Shown: positions 17,161-26,149 of the stretch, piece by piece
How the letters are laid out: the number at the start of each line of letters is the position of its first letter
Numbering within the stretch: position 1 is the first letter of the stretch
Assembly: GCA_018830885.1 (NCBI GenBank)
Contig: JAHJRI010000395.1
Location: 1-46,892 of the forward strand
Length of the DNA stretch: 46,892 nucleotides
From: a bacterium
Lineage (GTDB): Bacteria > SAR324 > XYD2-FULL-50-16
Direction: 5' to 3'
Position numbers and translations under genes: made by a program
The notes under the pieces: model-generated
Databases searched by the model: none
Told to the model about the DNA's origin: nothing
The model's input: the letters and a program-made list of their open reading frames with translations, nothing else

Positions 17161-18015
17161 ATGAAAAAAGCGAAGTGCACTGTCTGTAACGATACGAGAA
17201 TTGAAATTGTCCCCAAGGGGCGATTTGCCGTGGCTGATTTTTGTTCCAGTTGCCACGGAAGCTGCAATCTGTGCGATGGCACCGGTTTTATTTTTGAAAA
17301 TGACGGCCTGGGACGAGAGCATGCTCAGCGATGCCAGTGCCAGGATCTTGCCTATCGTATCATGTTGTACAATAACGCCCAGATTCCCAGTCAGTTCTAT
17401 GATGCAACCTTTGAAAATTTTGATATTTCCGGAAGTCCTTCCCTGAAAGCGGCGCTGGCAACAGCTCGGTTTTCATTTAAAAATTACCAGAACGGAAAAT
17501 GGGAGGGGCTGCTGTTTATGGGGGGTGTGGGTGTCGGAAAAACAAGACTGGTCAGCACCATCCTGAGGGAATATGCCCTGAAATATGGAATTCCCTGTTT
17601 GTTCAGGGAGTTTTCAAGCCTGTTGAGTGAAATCAAAAGCGGCTATGATCACGGGTTGTCTGAAATGAGCGTCCTGGAAACGATCAACAATATTGAAATC
17701 CTGGTTATCGATGAATTGGGGAAAGGAAGAAAAAGTGATTGGGAGATAAACATTCTTGATACCATTATTTCCAATCGCTATAACATGAGAAAAACAACCA
17801 TCTTTACGACCAACTACACGGATTCAAAATCGACCAGTTATGGTGATGTTGTCCTGCAAAAGGACGGAAAGGGCGGGATGATTGAATCGGAAAAACGGGA
17901 AACGCTTGAACAGCGGGTATACTCAAGAATTTATTCCCGACTGAAAGGCATGTGTGATTTTATCCTCATGAAGGGGCCCGATTTTCGAGATCCCCAGAGC
18001 CGCTACTCTTCCTGA
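17161..18015 (+). CDS. AAA+ ATPase of the DnaC/IstB type with N-terminal Cys-rich region
   Basis: A 284-residue protein. Residues about 5-60 hold a Cys-rich, zinc-ribbon-like region (CTVC, CSSCHGSCNLCDGTGF, CQC). The rest is a DnaC/IstB-type AAA+ ATPase: Walker A MGGVGVGKT near residue 125, Walker B ILVIDELGK near 182, sensor I FTTNY near 213, and a C-terminal Arg-rich end (RVYSRIYSRLKG) typical of DnaC-like helicase loaders. The family contains helicase loaders and transposition helpers. There is no transposase next to it, so a chromosomal helicase-loader-like or remodelling role is more likely. I chose ATG 17161; ATG 17128 would add 11 residues and has no better ribosome binding site. Confidence 0.8.
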   Translation: MKKAKCTVCNDTRIEIVPKGRFAVADFCSSCHGSCNLCDGTGFIFENDGLGREHAQRCQCQDLAYRIMLYNNAQIPSQFYDATFENFDISGSPSLKAALATARFSFKNYQNGKWEGLLFMGGVGVGKTRLVSTILREYALKYGIPCLFREFSSLLSEIKSGYDHGLSEMSVLETINNIEILVIDELGKGRKSDWEINILDTIISNRYNMRKTTIFTTNYTDSKSTSYGDVVLQKDGKGGMIESEKRETLEQRVYSRIYSRLKGMCDFILMKGPDFRDPQSRYSS

Positions 18016-18026
18016 TCAGTATGAAT

Positions 18027-19517
18027 CTAAAGTGCTTTTCCTCTTTGGAACTTCGCGAGATTGATCTCTATCCGCTCCATAAATTCATTGATGTTGTCTC
18101 GGGAAAGCAGAATATCGTTGCGGTCTGGCATGACGGCAAAGATATACTTGACATATTCCGGAAGCAGGTGCAACAGCATTGAGTTGTCCGGATCCTTGAT
18201 CTGTTTGGTCATAAAAGCATTAATCTGATCCAGAGACATTTTCCGAAAAGTGGGGGTATATGCTCCCACGTCCTTCTCCAATTCGGCGGTGACATCGCTG
18301 GGATAAAATGGGGTAAAAACGACCCTTGAGCAGAAAAGCTGGGCATAGGTAAACATCATTGCCCCCACCAGGATGCCTTCCAGCAGACCGATCGCGCCGA
18401 GTCCCAGGAATCCGATGCCAATCGCCCCGAGCCCCATAAATATGGCTAGAATCTGCAGGGTAATTCGGACCTTCTCAACGGCCAGGTATTTAAAGTTGTA
18501 CCGTTTTTCAACCCAGAAAAGATACAAACCGTGTTTAAAAGGGGCACTGGCTGTGATGACCTCTTCCGCGTTGGCCTCTCTCTCCCGCAGTTCTTTTTCC
18601 AGCACCTTCTTCTTTTCAAGGGCATGCCGGTTCATAATGTCCTGGATAACATAGCGACGCGTGCTGCGCATGCGGTCGGCCAGGATAATGATGAATTCGT
18701 TCGGGTTTTTCTGATTCAGTGTATCAGAGCGGAAATCCCCTCTTTCTGAGATATAGTCAACAATATCATCATAAAGCTTTTTGGGGTTCAGGTTTTCTTC
18801 CCCCTTTTTTTTCTTTCGACCGGTAATGAGTTTTTTCTTGGTGTCTTCGTCAGCTTTGGACAGATCACGGTTCATCTCCTCACGAATGATAAATCCGTAA
18901 ATATCAGTGAGGATGTTGTAGAGATCACTGTTGAGCCGCATCATCTGGATAAAAGTTTCCCCCAGGGAATAGGCGTAGGCAGAAAATTCCTTTCCGGATT
19001 CTTCATGCTCGTAATTTGGTTTTGCATTGGAGACGTGTCCGTCAATAATCGAGTGCAACACTGCCTCGACGAAGGGACGATATTCGGGGTGAATGTCTTC
19101 ATGCCAGAGGAGGGCGGTCCAGGTCGTGGCGGCATACTTTTCAGCATGCTCGTTTTGTAGAAGAAGATCTATAGTATCAACGAAATAACGATAGAGCTCA
19201 GGCGAGTTGAAATTTTTAAAGATCATCGCCGAAACTTTACTGGAAGCGATTTCTTCATCCAGTTCACGCTCGTTGATGGCGGTGATTTTTGCAGCCGCCC
19301 GATTGGCGAAGTCTTTCGGGATATCTTTTCCGGGTGCAGCAGGTGCTATTTTAGGCTTTTTTCTAGTTTGCTGCCGATCATTTTCCTCTGAAGCGTCATC
19401 CGGTTCTGGCCTGGTGGTATCCCTTTTTGCGCTCTGATCCCGATCTGCCATTTGATCCAGATTCTGAAAGCTGCCTGCCGGCGTGTTTTCAGATTGTTCT
19501 GCCACCTCTTCACTCAT
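18027..19517 (-). CDS. Hypothetical membrane protein
   Basis: A 496-residue protein I do not recognise. The first 75 residues are polar and charged, probably disordered. A long soluble helical region follows (residues about 80-330), with a Lys-rich stretch KLITGRKKKKGEE. Two adjacent hydrophobic segments near 365-410 (ITLQILAIFMGLGAIGIGFLGLGAIG and LLEGILVGAMMFTYAQLF) form a membrane hairpin, and the final 85 residues are again soluble. Both large domains are thus probably on the same side of the inner membrane, most likely cytoplasmic. The start ATG at 19517 follows AGGACCGTG. It is convergent with the AAA+ gene, with 11 bases between their stops. Confidence 0.65.
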   Translation of the reverse strand: MSEEVAEQSENTPAGSFQNLDQMADRDQSAKRDTTRPEPDDASEENDRQQTRKKPKIAPAAPGKDIPKDFANRAAAKITAINERELDEEIASSKVSAMIFKNFNSPELYRYFVDTIDLLLQNEHAEKYAATTWTALLWHEDIHPEYRPFVEAVLHSIIDGHVSNAKPNYEHEESGKEFSAYAYSLGETFIQMMRLNSDLYNILTDIYGFIIREEMNRDLSKADEDTKKKLITGRKKKKGEENLNPKKLYDDIVDYISERGDFRSDTLNQKNPNEFIIILADRMRSTRRYVIQDIMNRHALEKKKVLEKELREREANAEEVITASAPFKHGLYLFWVEKRYNFKYLAVEKVRITLQILAIFMGLGAIGIGFLGLGAIGLLEGILVGAMMFTYAQLFCSRVVFTPFYPSDVTAELEKDVGAYTPTFRKMSLDQINAFMTKQIKDPDNSMLLHLLPEYVKYIFAVMPDRNDILLSRDNINEFMERIEINLAKFQRGKAL

Positions 19518-19719
19518 CACGGTCCTGTCGTTTCTTTCTATCTGAAATGGTTTGCCTGATTAAAAAACCGGTGTCAAACAAGGTCAATGAACCTGCATCA
19601 TGTCCCGCAGTCTGGGAAGCCATTTCCGATGTTCTCAATGCCAGCCTCCGGTTTCTCCATGGTTGCTTTGTATTTTACAGGAAATAACCCTGTTTTTCCA
19701 CTGTTATTGGCATCCAAAC

Positions 19720-19807
19720 GAGATGAAACTGTAAAACCTTAAAACCACCTCCTGTTCAACATGGCTAGGTAAGGAGGAATCCTCTCAAATTTGCTGTGTT
19801 TCATCTC
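19720..19807. repeat. Nested palindromic element
   Basis: GAGATGAAAC (19720-19729) is matched by GTTTCATCTC (19798-19807), and inside it CCTCCT (19748-19753) is matched by AGGAGG (19772-19777). Such nested, short palindromes in an intergenic gap look like a small repetitive element or a structured RNA; only one copy was noticed in this window. Confidence 0.4.
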
Positions 19808-20034
19808 CCTCGATAGCCGAGGTACAATTTGGGGCTTATTGGGTACGCTTGCCAGTAATGAAATCATGTTTGGCAATCATCGTCTGAACCCATTTACCGG
19901 CCGAATCAGAATCTGAAAACATCTCGCAAGAGCCCGTCTGATGTCAAATTTCCAATCCGAATGTTGGTCCATAAAGGCGCCTGGATTTTAAAATGCAACT
20001 CCGGGACCTTGTTGGGTTTTATTTTCAGAAAATT

Positions 20035-20058
20035 CTGCCTGATTTTGGAATCAGGCAG
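20035..20058. other. Perfect 10-base-pair hairpin
   Basis: CTGCCTGATT (20035-20044), loop TTGG, AATCAGGCAG (20049-20058). On the minus strand it is followed by AATTTTC, so it could be a terminator for minus-strand transcription, but no minus-strand gene ends here. Confidence 0.35.
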
Positions 20059-20194
20059 AGCCCCTGTATTTGAAAGTTGATATAAATCCAATATATTGCG
20101 GGGGAGGTCAAGAAACAAAAATAATCATCCCACCCAATTTCCCGGTATGGAGGAATGTACTGATTTTTAAGTTTTTAGTTGCTGTCTCGGGGGG

Positions 20195-20384
20195 GTAACT
20201 ATTCAGCACTTTTTCCGAGTCAATAGGGTCGTGACCTGTATGTGATTGAACGGATTGGGAGTGGTTAAGCATCGCCAGGATGGCGATGTCAGCGACCGCC
20301 CTCGGAGGCAGGCAAGGATGCCTGCCGAGAATGAGTTCAATTATATACAGGTCTCGGCCTATTAGTGATATTCTGAATAGTTAC
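20195..20384. mobile_element. MITE-like element with terminal inverted repeats
   Basis: The ends are exact inverted repeats (GTAACTATTCAG at 20195-20206, CTGAATAGTTAC at 20373-20384), extended inward by AATAGG/CCTATT and GACCTGTAT/ATACAGGTC to imperfect arms of about 45 bases. The flanks carry a direct repeat TCGGGGGG (20187-20194 and 20385-20392), consistent with a target-site duplication. Two hairpins lie inside: CATCGCCA-GGA-TGGCGATG (20270-20288) and a CTCGG/CAGGC stem (20301-20329). No coding frame is present, so mobilisation would need a transposase in trans. Confidence 0.6.
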
Positions 20385-20606
20385 TCGGGGGGTTCAATCC
20401 ACCAATCCGGTTCAGGTCGTCTGACGGTTTTGAATGACCCCATGCAGCGGAAAACCCTGTGATATCTGATGCATTTTTAGCTAGGCTGGAACAAAGTAAC
20501 CTGTTATTCTTATTGTACTGTAAAACAAGATGTTGACGGCTTTTTTGATGTGCGCCGCAAGACGCGACTGATGATTGAGGTGTAAACCTAAAAAACAGGA
20601 GCATAA

Positions 20607-21608
<1,002 letters not shown>

Positions 21609-21691
21609 CTGATTGACCGAGCGGATTCCGCCGTGCTTTCTCCAGGGGCTGCGGGTTCGTTGTCATCGATGCTTCGCCGGCGTAAAGCGTG

Positions 21692-22882
21692 TCAGGCCTT
21701 GATGTTTAGTATCGGTTTGATATGATGGAGTATTTTAATCATACTGGTCTGACTGTGCATGACCTGGAAGATATCCTTGTAGGCAAAGGGGGATTCATCC
21801 AGGGTTCCGGGTGTTATCTTGGCCTTGATACCCGTCATCGTTTTTCTGAATTGATCGATGGACAGGATCTCCCTGGCCCTTCTTCTTCCCATAACGCGTC
21901 CGGCACCATGTGAACTCGACCAGAGGCTGTCCGGATTCCCCACACCTTCAACAACAAATGACCCATCCCGCATATTTCCCGGAATAATCCCCAACATCCC
22001 TTTTTCAGCCTGAGTGGCCCCTTTGCGGTGGATCCACATCCCATGTCGGAATTCGGCATGATTATGATTGCGGTTAATCAAACCGTCTTTGTCGATTTGC
22101 GCAAGCGGCTGGTCCGGAACAGTCCGGGCGATGATGTCCAGAATCGTGTCGATCATCCGTTTCCTGTTTTCCAGTGCATAGGCAAGGCAGAAATTCATAT
22201 CTGAAATATAGTCCTGACCCTTCCCGGTGTTGACCTCAAAGCCGAAATGTCCCTCTCTGGCTTTGGCGCTGCGGCTTGCGAGTTTCATGTAGTGGCTTGC
22301 CAGATCATGACCAAGACCCCGTGATCCTGAATGAACAATGATCCAGACCCGGTCGACTTCATCAAAACCCAGTTCGATGAAATGATTCCCGCTGCCCAGT
22401 GTTCCCAATTGTTTCAGCCCTTTTTGATGCAACAGGCGCTGCACAACATCCGTATTTTCCAGGTGGCTGCAGTCCCAGTCCGCAGCATGGGCATGGTGAT
22501 TGAACCCGGTGGGAATCTGCTCATAGATTTTCCGATAGATCAAGTCGGTAAAGGGGATCAGACGTTCTGACGAGAGTCCCGTATTGATGGCACACATGCC
22601 ACATCCGATATCATAACCGACCCAGGAGGGCAGGATAACACTATCTGTGCCAACAACGCCGCCGATAGGGAGGGTATAGCCGGTATGGGCATCTGGCAGC
22701 AGAGCACCGGCAAGGGCAAAATCGTTTTCCATGGCCGAGTTAAACTGGTTCATGGCTTCCGGTTCAATTCCCTCGGCAAAGATACTGATTTTTTTATTGG
22801 CTGTGCGACGGGGCCGGGGTTTTCGGTTTCTCTCCTTATCCGAATCCCCTCGGTCTCGGGAGGCGGTCCTTTTGTTTTTCAT
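21692..22882 (-). CDS. rtcB: RtcB-type RNA ligase
   Basis: A 396-residue RtcB family protein. Metal and catalytic positions are present: Cys94 in GYDIGCGM, His167 in GSGNHFIE, His184 in VHSGSRG, His273/His275 in NHNHAE and the guanylylated His325 in SSSHGAGRVMGRR. RtcB joins RNA 2',3'-cyclic phosphate (via 3'-phosphate) to 5'-OH ends and repairs broken tRNA or rRNA. The N-terminal 30 residues are a basic extension (KNKRTASRDRG, RKPRPRR) and may bind RNA or reflect an upstream start choice. The start at 22882 overlaps the stop of the rhomboid gene by 4 bases. No archease, RtcA or RtcR is seen here. Confidence 0.93.
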   Translation of the reverse strand: MKNKRTASRDRGDSDKERNRKPRPRRTANKKISIFAEGIEPEAMNQFNSAMENDFALAGALLPDAHTGYTLPIGGVVGTDSVILPSWVGYDIGCGMCAINTGLSSERLIPFTDLIYRKIYEQIPTGFNHHAHAADWDCSHLENTDVVQRLLHQKGLKQLGTLGSGNHFIELGFDEVDRVWIIVHSGSRGLGHDLASHYMKLASRSAKAREGHFGFEVNTGKGQDYISDMNFCLAYALENRKRMIDTILDIIARTVPDQPLAQIDKDGLINRNHNHAEFRHGMWIHRKGATQAEKGMLGIIPGNMRDGSFVVEGVGNPDSLWSSSHGAGRVMGRRRAREILSIDQFRKTMTGIKAKITPGTLDESPFAYKDIFQVMHSQTSMIKILHHIKPILNIKA

Positions 22883-23757
22883 ATCCTGCTGATAAGACTG
22901 AGGGCGCGGTAAGCCATCATCAGAAAGGAGATTCCACAGAGTCCCATCACGCCCAGTGCCATCCAGAACGCCGTCGATCCCCCGACTGTCTTATGCTTGA
23001 AACTCAGGATCTGACCAATGACAAAGCCCGCGATAAATCCGCCAATATGCGCCGCGTTGCTGACTCCCGGTAATAAAAAACCCATGACAATCAGAATCAA
23101 AGCCCACATTCCCATCTGTCGAACCAGTTGCCGGCCGAACAACCCGCCCCGTTTTTTTCCAAAAGCAATGATGGCGCCCATCAGACCAAATACAGCCCCT
23201 GATGCCCCGATAACCGGCAAAAGGGCGGATTGCGTCCCCAGGTATGTATTGCTGAAGAACGGGGTAAAGACGGCCACCAGGTTTCCGGCAATGCCTGACA
23301 GGATGAAGATAATGAACATCTTATGTGGACCGAAAAGATACTCGGTTTGAGGACCGAGATCACGGACCCACAGCATATTGAAGAGGATGTGCAAAACCCC
23401 GCCGTGGAGAAAAACAGCGGTGACTAAAACCCACCAGTTGCCTGCCAGAATCAGCCTGATATCAGCCCACCCCAGTAAATTCAAGGCGACATAGCTGGGT
23501 GCCGGAATAAGACCCAGAAAATCCCGGCCCATGGGGATACGGGTCGGAATAAAGAACGGAAGCGCATATGACAGGATAAAAAATATAACATTAACGACAA
23601 TGATGGGTTTGACGAAACTGCGGATATTGAATCCGAAGGTGCCCAGAAGCCGCTGTTTTCTGCCCGGGTGAGTCAGACCGCAGTGAGGACAGATTTCCTG
23701 ATAACTGCTCACCAGTTTGCCGCATGCAGGGCAGATGATCGCCTTTGTTTCATTCAT
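22879..23757 (-). CDS. Rhomboid family intramembrane serine protease
   Basis: A 292-residue protein. Residues 9-27 form an N-terminal zinc ribbon (CPACGK, CPHCG). It is followed by six or seven hydrophobic segments with rhomboid hallmarks: HGGVLHILFNMLW near 118-130, catalytic Ser186 in GASGAVFG and catalytic His237 in SNAAHIGGFIAGF. Rhomboids cut substrates inside the inner membrane. The start ATG 23757 has AAGGA at the right distance; a longer frame begins at 23772. Its stop overlaps the rtcB start (ATGA), so the two are probably translated together, with no obvious functional link. Confidence 0.93.
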   Translation of the reverse strand: MNETKAIICPACGKLVSSYQEICPHCGLTHPGRKQRLLGTFGFNIRSFVKPIIVVNVIFFILSYALPFFIPTRIPMGRDFLGLIPAPSYVALNLLGWADIRLILAGNWWVLVTAVFLHGGVLHILFNMLWVRDLGPQTEYLFGPHKMFIIFILSGIAGNLVAVFTPFFSNTYLGTQSALLPVIGASGAVFGLMGAIIAFGKKRGGLFGRQLVRQMGMWALILIVMGFLLPGVSNAAHIGGFIAGFVIGQILSFKHKTVGGSTAFWMALGVMGLCGISFLMMAYRALSLISRI

Positions 23758-24041
23758 TAGGGGGTCCTTCATACTGTGATTTGTGAGGGGGGATCAATGG
23801 ATAGTCCTTTTGCCGGTGTGTATTCCCTTCAGAGACCGTTCTTCTCACCCGGGTCAATGCACCGTCCAACCTCCCAGGGGTTTTTTCCGTCGGATCATGC
23901 CGGAAGGTGACGAACGGGTTCCTGTCTCCGTAAGCCTTAATTCTATTCTTTCCGACGGCGATTAGGATGTCAATTAACTTCTGAATGAACCCACCCAAAA
24001 AATTGGGGATGCATCAAATATGTGTGGGTACCTCTAAGCGG

Positions 24042-24138
24042 AAAGAGGTTGTTTGTTCAGAAAACCTTGGAAGCCAGGGATGGATTCCAGGAGCTCCAAG
24101 GATGGATTCATGCGTTTTTCTGAATAAATAACCTCTTG
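24042..24138. mobile_element. Short palindromic MITE-like element
   Basis: AAGAGGTT-G-TTT-G-TTCAGAAAA (from 24043) is mirrored by TTTTTCTGAATAAATAACCTCTT (to 24137). Inside, CCTTGG (24065-24070) pairs with CCAAGG (24096-24101) and the motif GGATGGATTC occurs twice. The flanks share AAGCGG (24036-24041 and 24139-24144), possibly a target-site duplication. It has no coding capacity. Confidence 0.5.
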
Positions 24139-24194
24139 AAGCGGTTATGATCACAACCCCACATGTTTCTGGTGCACCAAAAATTGGGGATATT

Positions 24195-24223
24195 TCGACA
24201 GATTTTTATTTTTTTGGTATAAT
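24195..24223 (+). promoter_or_regulatory. Sigma-70-like promoter for the two-component system
   Basis: TCGACA (24195-24200), a 17-base T-rich spacer and the consensus TATAAT (24218-24223). It points at the histidine kinase start at 24345, giving a leader of roughly 115 bases. Confidence 0.6.
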
Positions 24224-24344
24224 CAGAAATATAAGGGACAACCAGTCAATTTTGCCCCCGGATCAATGCTGGCCATGGACGGATATGAATTGAGGTTTGT
24301 TGACAAAAGGGGAAGAACTCTGTTTTGATGGCGATCGTTTTTAA

Positions 24345-25322
24345 ATGCTTACTCAAGAAATCCGGACCATGAGTCGATCAAAGATTTTTTATCCCATCAT
24401 TATCTTGATTTTCTCTGTGGCTGCCCTGGCAACGTCACTGTTCTTATATATCTACTGGTATCTTGCGGTCAGTGAAGGGCTGAACACCGTTGTCAAGAAT
24501 TTCAAGCTGGATAAACGGCAGGTTCTGGAGCCGCAAACCTGGATCGTCATCCTGGTGTTGTCAATACTCGTCGGATTTATCATCATATGTATCATCATCA
24601 TCTTTGTCTACAATCAAAAAAACCTGCGGCTGTACCGGATGCAGCACAATTTCATCAATAACTTTACCCATGAACTGAAGACCCCGGTGACCTCTCTGAA
24701 GTTATATCTGGAGACGTTTCTCAAATACCAGTTGTCCCGGGAAGAGCAGGAGAAGTATATTGGTTATATGCTCCAGGATGCTGCTCGTTTGACGGGCAAT
24801 ATCAGCCGCATCCTGAATCTTGCTCAGATCGAAGGCAAGAGCTACAGGGAGGAATCTGTCATCACAGATCTGGTCGAATTGACAAGACTGTTTCTGCAGA
24901 ACAACCAGCATCTGTTTCAGGACAGTGAGATCACCATCCACAACCACTCGGAGAAGCGGGTCCTGTATAGTATCAAACTCGGTCTCTATGAGATTCTGTT
25001 GATGAATCTGTTAACCAATGCGATTAAATATAACCGGTCCGGGAAACCAACGGTGGATATTTCATTTGAGCATGAACGCAGTTCATTGTTGATTAAATTT
25101 GCAGACAATGGAATCGGAATTGAAAAAACGAATCTCAAAAAAATATTTAAGAAGTTTTACCAGATCGGTCAACCTGAGAATATGTCCGCCAAGGGAACCG
25201 GGATCGGTTTGTATATGGCAGATAATATTGCCCGGATTCATAAAGGGAGAATCCGGGCAGAGAGCGGTGGCGATGGCAAGGGTTCGGTTTTTACACTGAT
25301 CCTGCCCTATTTCTCGCAATAG
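24345..25322 (+). CDS. Membrane sensor histidine kinase
   Basis: A 325-residue kinase with two membrane helices (residues about 14-40 and 66-89) enclosing a short periplasmic loop of about 25 residues, too small for a classical ligand domain. The cytoplasmic part has the H-box with His109 in NFTHELKTPVTS, the N-box NLLTNAIKYN, G1 ADNGIGIE and G2 GTGIGLYMA. It would autophosphorylate and pass phosphate to the response regulator encoded 71 bases downstream. The small sensor loop suggests sensing within the membrane or through a partner. The start could also be the ATG of MSRSK at 24369; neither has a strong ribosome binding site. Confidence 0.92.
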   Translation: MLTQEIRTMSRSKIFYPIIILIFSVAALATSLFLYIYWYLAVSEGLNTVVKNFKLDKRQVLEPQTWIVILVLSILVGFIIICIIIIFVYNQKNLRLYRMQHNFINNFTHELKTPVTSLKLYLETFLKYQLSREEQEKYIGYMLQDAARLTGNISRILNLAQIEGKSYREESVITDLVELTRLFLQNNQHLFQDSEITIHNHSEKRVLYSIKLGLYEILLMNLLTNAIKYNRSGKPTVDISFEHERSSLLIKFADNGIGIEKTNLKKIFKKFYQIGQPENMSAKGTGIGLYMADNIARIHKGRIRAESGGDGKGSVFTLILPYFSQ

Positions 25323-25393
25323 GGTTGGTGGAGCCATTTTCGGACAGCCCCCACTAAAAAACAACTATCATTGACTTAATGACAGGGAACTCC

Positions 25394-26128
25394 ATGAAAA
25401 AGCCTGAAGACACCCGTATTCTGGTTATTGAAGATGAGCGACACATCGCTGAAGGGTTGAAATTGAATCTCTCCTTTCAGGGGTATATGGTCAAAATCGC
25501 GTTGGACGGGATTACCGGCCTGCAGGAATGGAAATCGTGGCAGCCGGATCTGATCGTCCTGGATCTGATGCTCCCGGGGATTGATGGTGTTTCCATTCTC
25601 AGGAATATCCGCCTGGAGAATGAGCGTCTGCCAATTCTGGTGCTGTCTGCCAAAACGGCTCCAGACGATAAAGTGCAGTGTTTTAATTATGGCGTCGATG
25701 ATTATCTGCAAAAGCCGTTCAATCTGGATGAGTTTTTATTGCGGGTGGAACGCCTCCTCAAGAGGGTTTCCTGGAATGAGTCTGCCGATCGGGGCTATGA
25801 CAGCGAATCCTCCTTTGGTGAGTACTACGATTTTGGCAACAATCGCATCGATTTCAATCTCTCTGTCGCACACTGTAAAAACAGTAAGATCAATTTGACC
25901 GAGCAGGAGATTAAACTGATCAAGCTGTTTATCGCCAATCGGGGTAAACCTTTGTCACGACGGAAACTCCTGGAAATCGGCTGGGGATATACGGGAAAAA
26001 CAGAAACAAGAACCGTCGATAATTTTATTGTGCGTTTCAGAAAATATTTCGAGGATAACCCCAAAAAACCCAAGTTTTTTAAAAGCCTCCGTTCAATTGG
26101 GTATATCTTCAGTAATGATGAGGATTGA
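25394..26128 (+). CDS. OmpR-family response regulator
   Basis: A 244-residue two-domain regulator. The receiver has the acidic pair in LVIEDERH, the phosphoacceptor Asp in IVLDLMLPG near residue 58, Ser/Ala in VLSAKT and Lys in LQKPF. The C-terminal winged helix ends with RTVDNFIVRFRKYFEDNPKKP and the SIGYIF strand, typical of OmpR/PhoB. The start at 25394 (MKKPED) follows AGGGAACTCC; the ATG at 25379 has no such site. It pairs with the kinase just upstream, and its targets cannot be told. Confidence 0.93.
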   Translation: MKKPEDTRILVIEDERHIAEGLKLNLSFQGYMVKIALDGITGLQEWKSWQPDLIVLDLMLPGIDGVSILRNIRLENERLPILVLSAKTAPDDKVQCFNYGVDDYLQKPFNLDEFLLRVERLLKRVSWNESADRGYDSESSFGEYYDFGNNRIDFNLSVAHCKNSKINLTEQEIKLIKLFIANRGKPLSRRKLLEIGWGYTGKTETRTVDNFIVRFRKYFEDNPKKPKFFKSLRSIGYIFSNDED

Positions 26129-26149
26129 TTTCCCGTCATCCAGCCCGGA

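Larger units (their letters stand above)
19518..20606. other. Gene-poor 1.1 kb region with structured repeats
   Basis: No convincing gene lies here. Short open frames at 19906-20118 (minus) and 20280-20462 (plus) have no recognisable product. The region holds a nested palindrome (19720-19807), a perfect hairpin (20035-20058) and a MITE-like element (20195-20384). It may be a scar of past insertions between the membrane-protein gene and gap. The gap promoter must lie in its right end. Confidence 0.6.
23758..24344. other. Intergenic region between the rhomboid and histidine kinase genes
   Basis: A 587-base divergent gap. It contains a palindromic MITE-like element (24043-24137) and a sigma-70-like promoter for the kinase gene (24195-24223). 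The left 280 bases hold short open frames only (for example 23783-23965) with no recognisable product. Confidence 0.5.

Noticed and set aside
19906-20118. Minus-strand frame of 70 codons in the gene-poor region
   Set aside because: It has no recognisable product, no good ribosome binding site, and contains a perfect hairpin. Could be a gene remnant but cannot be supported.
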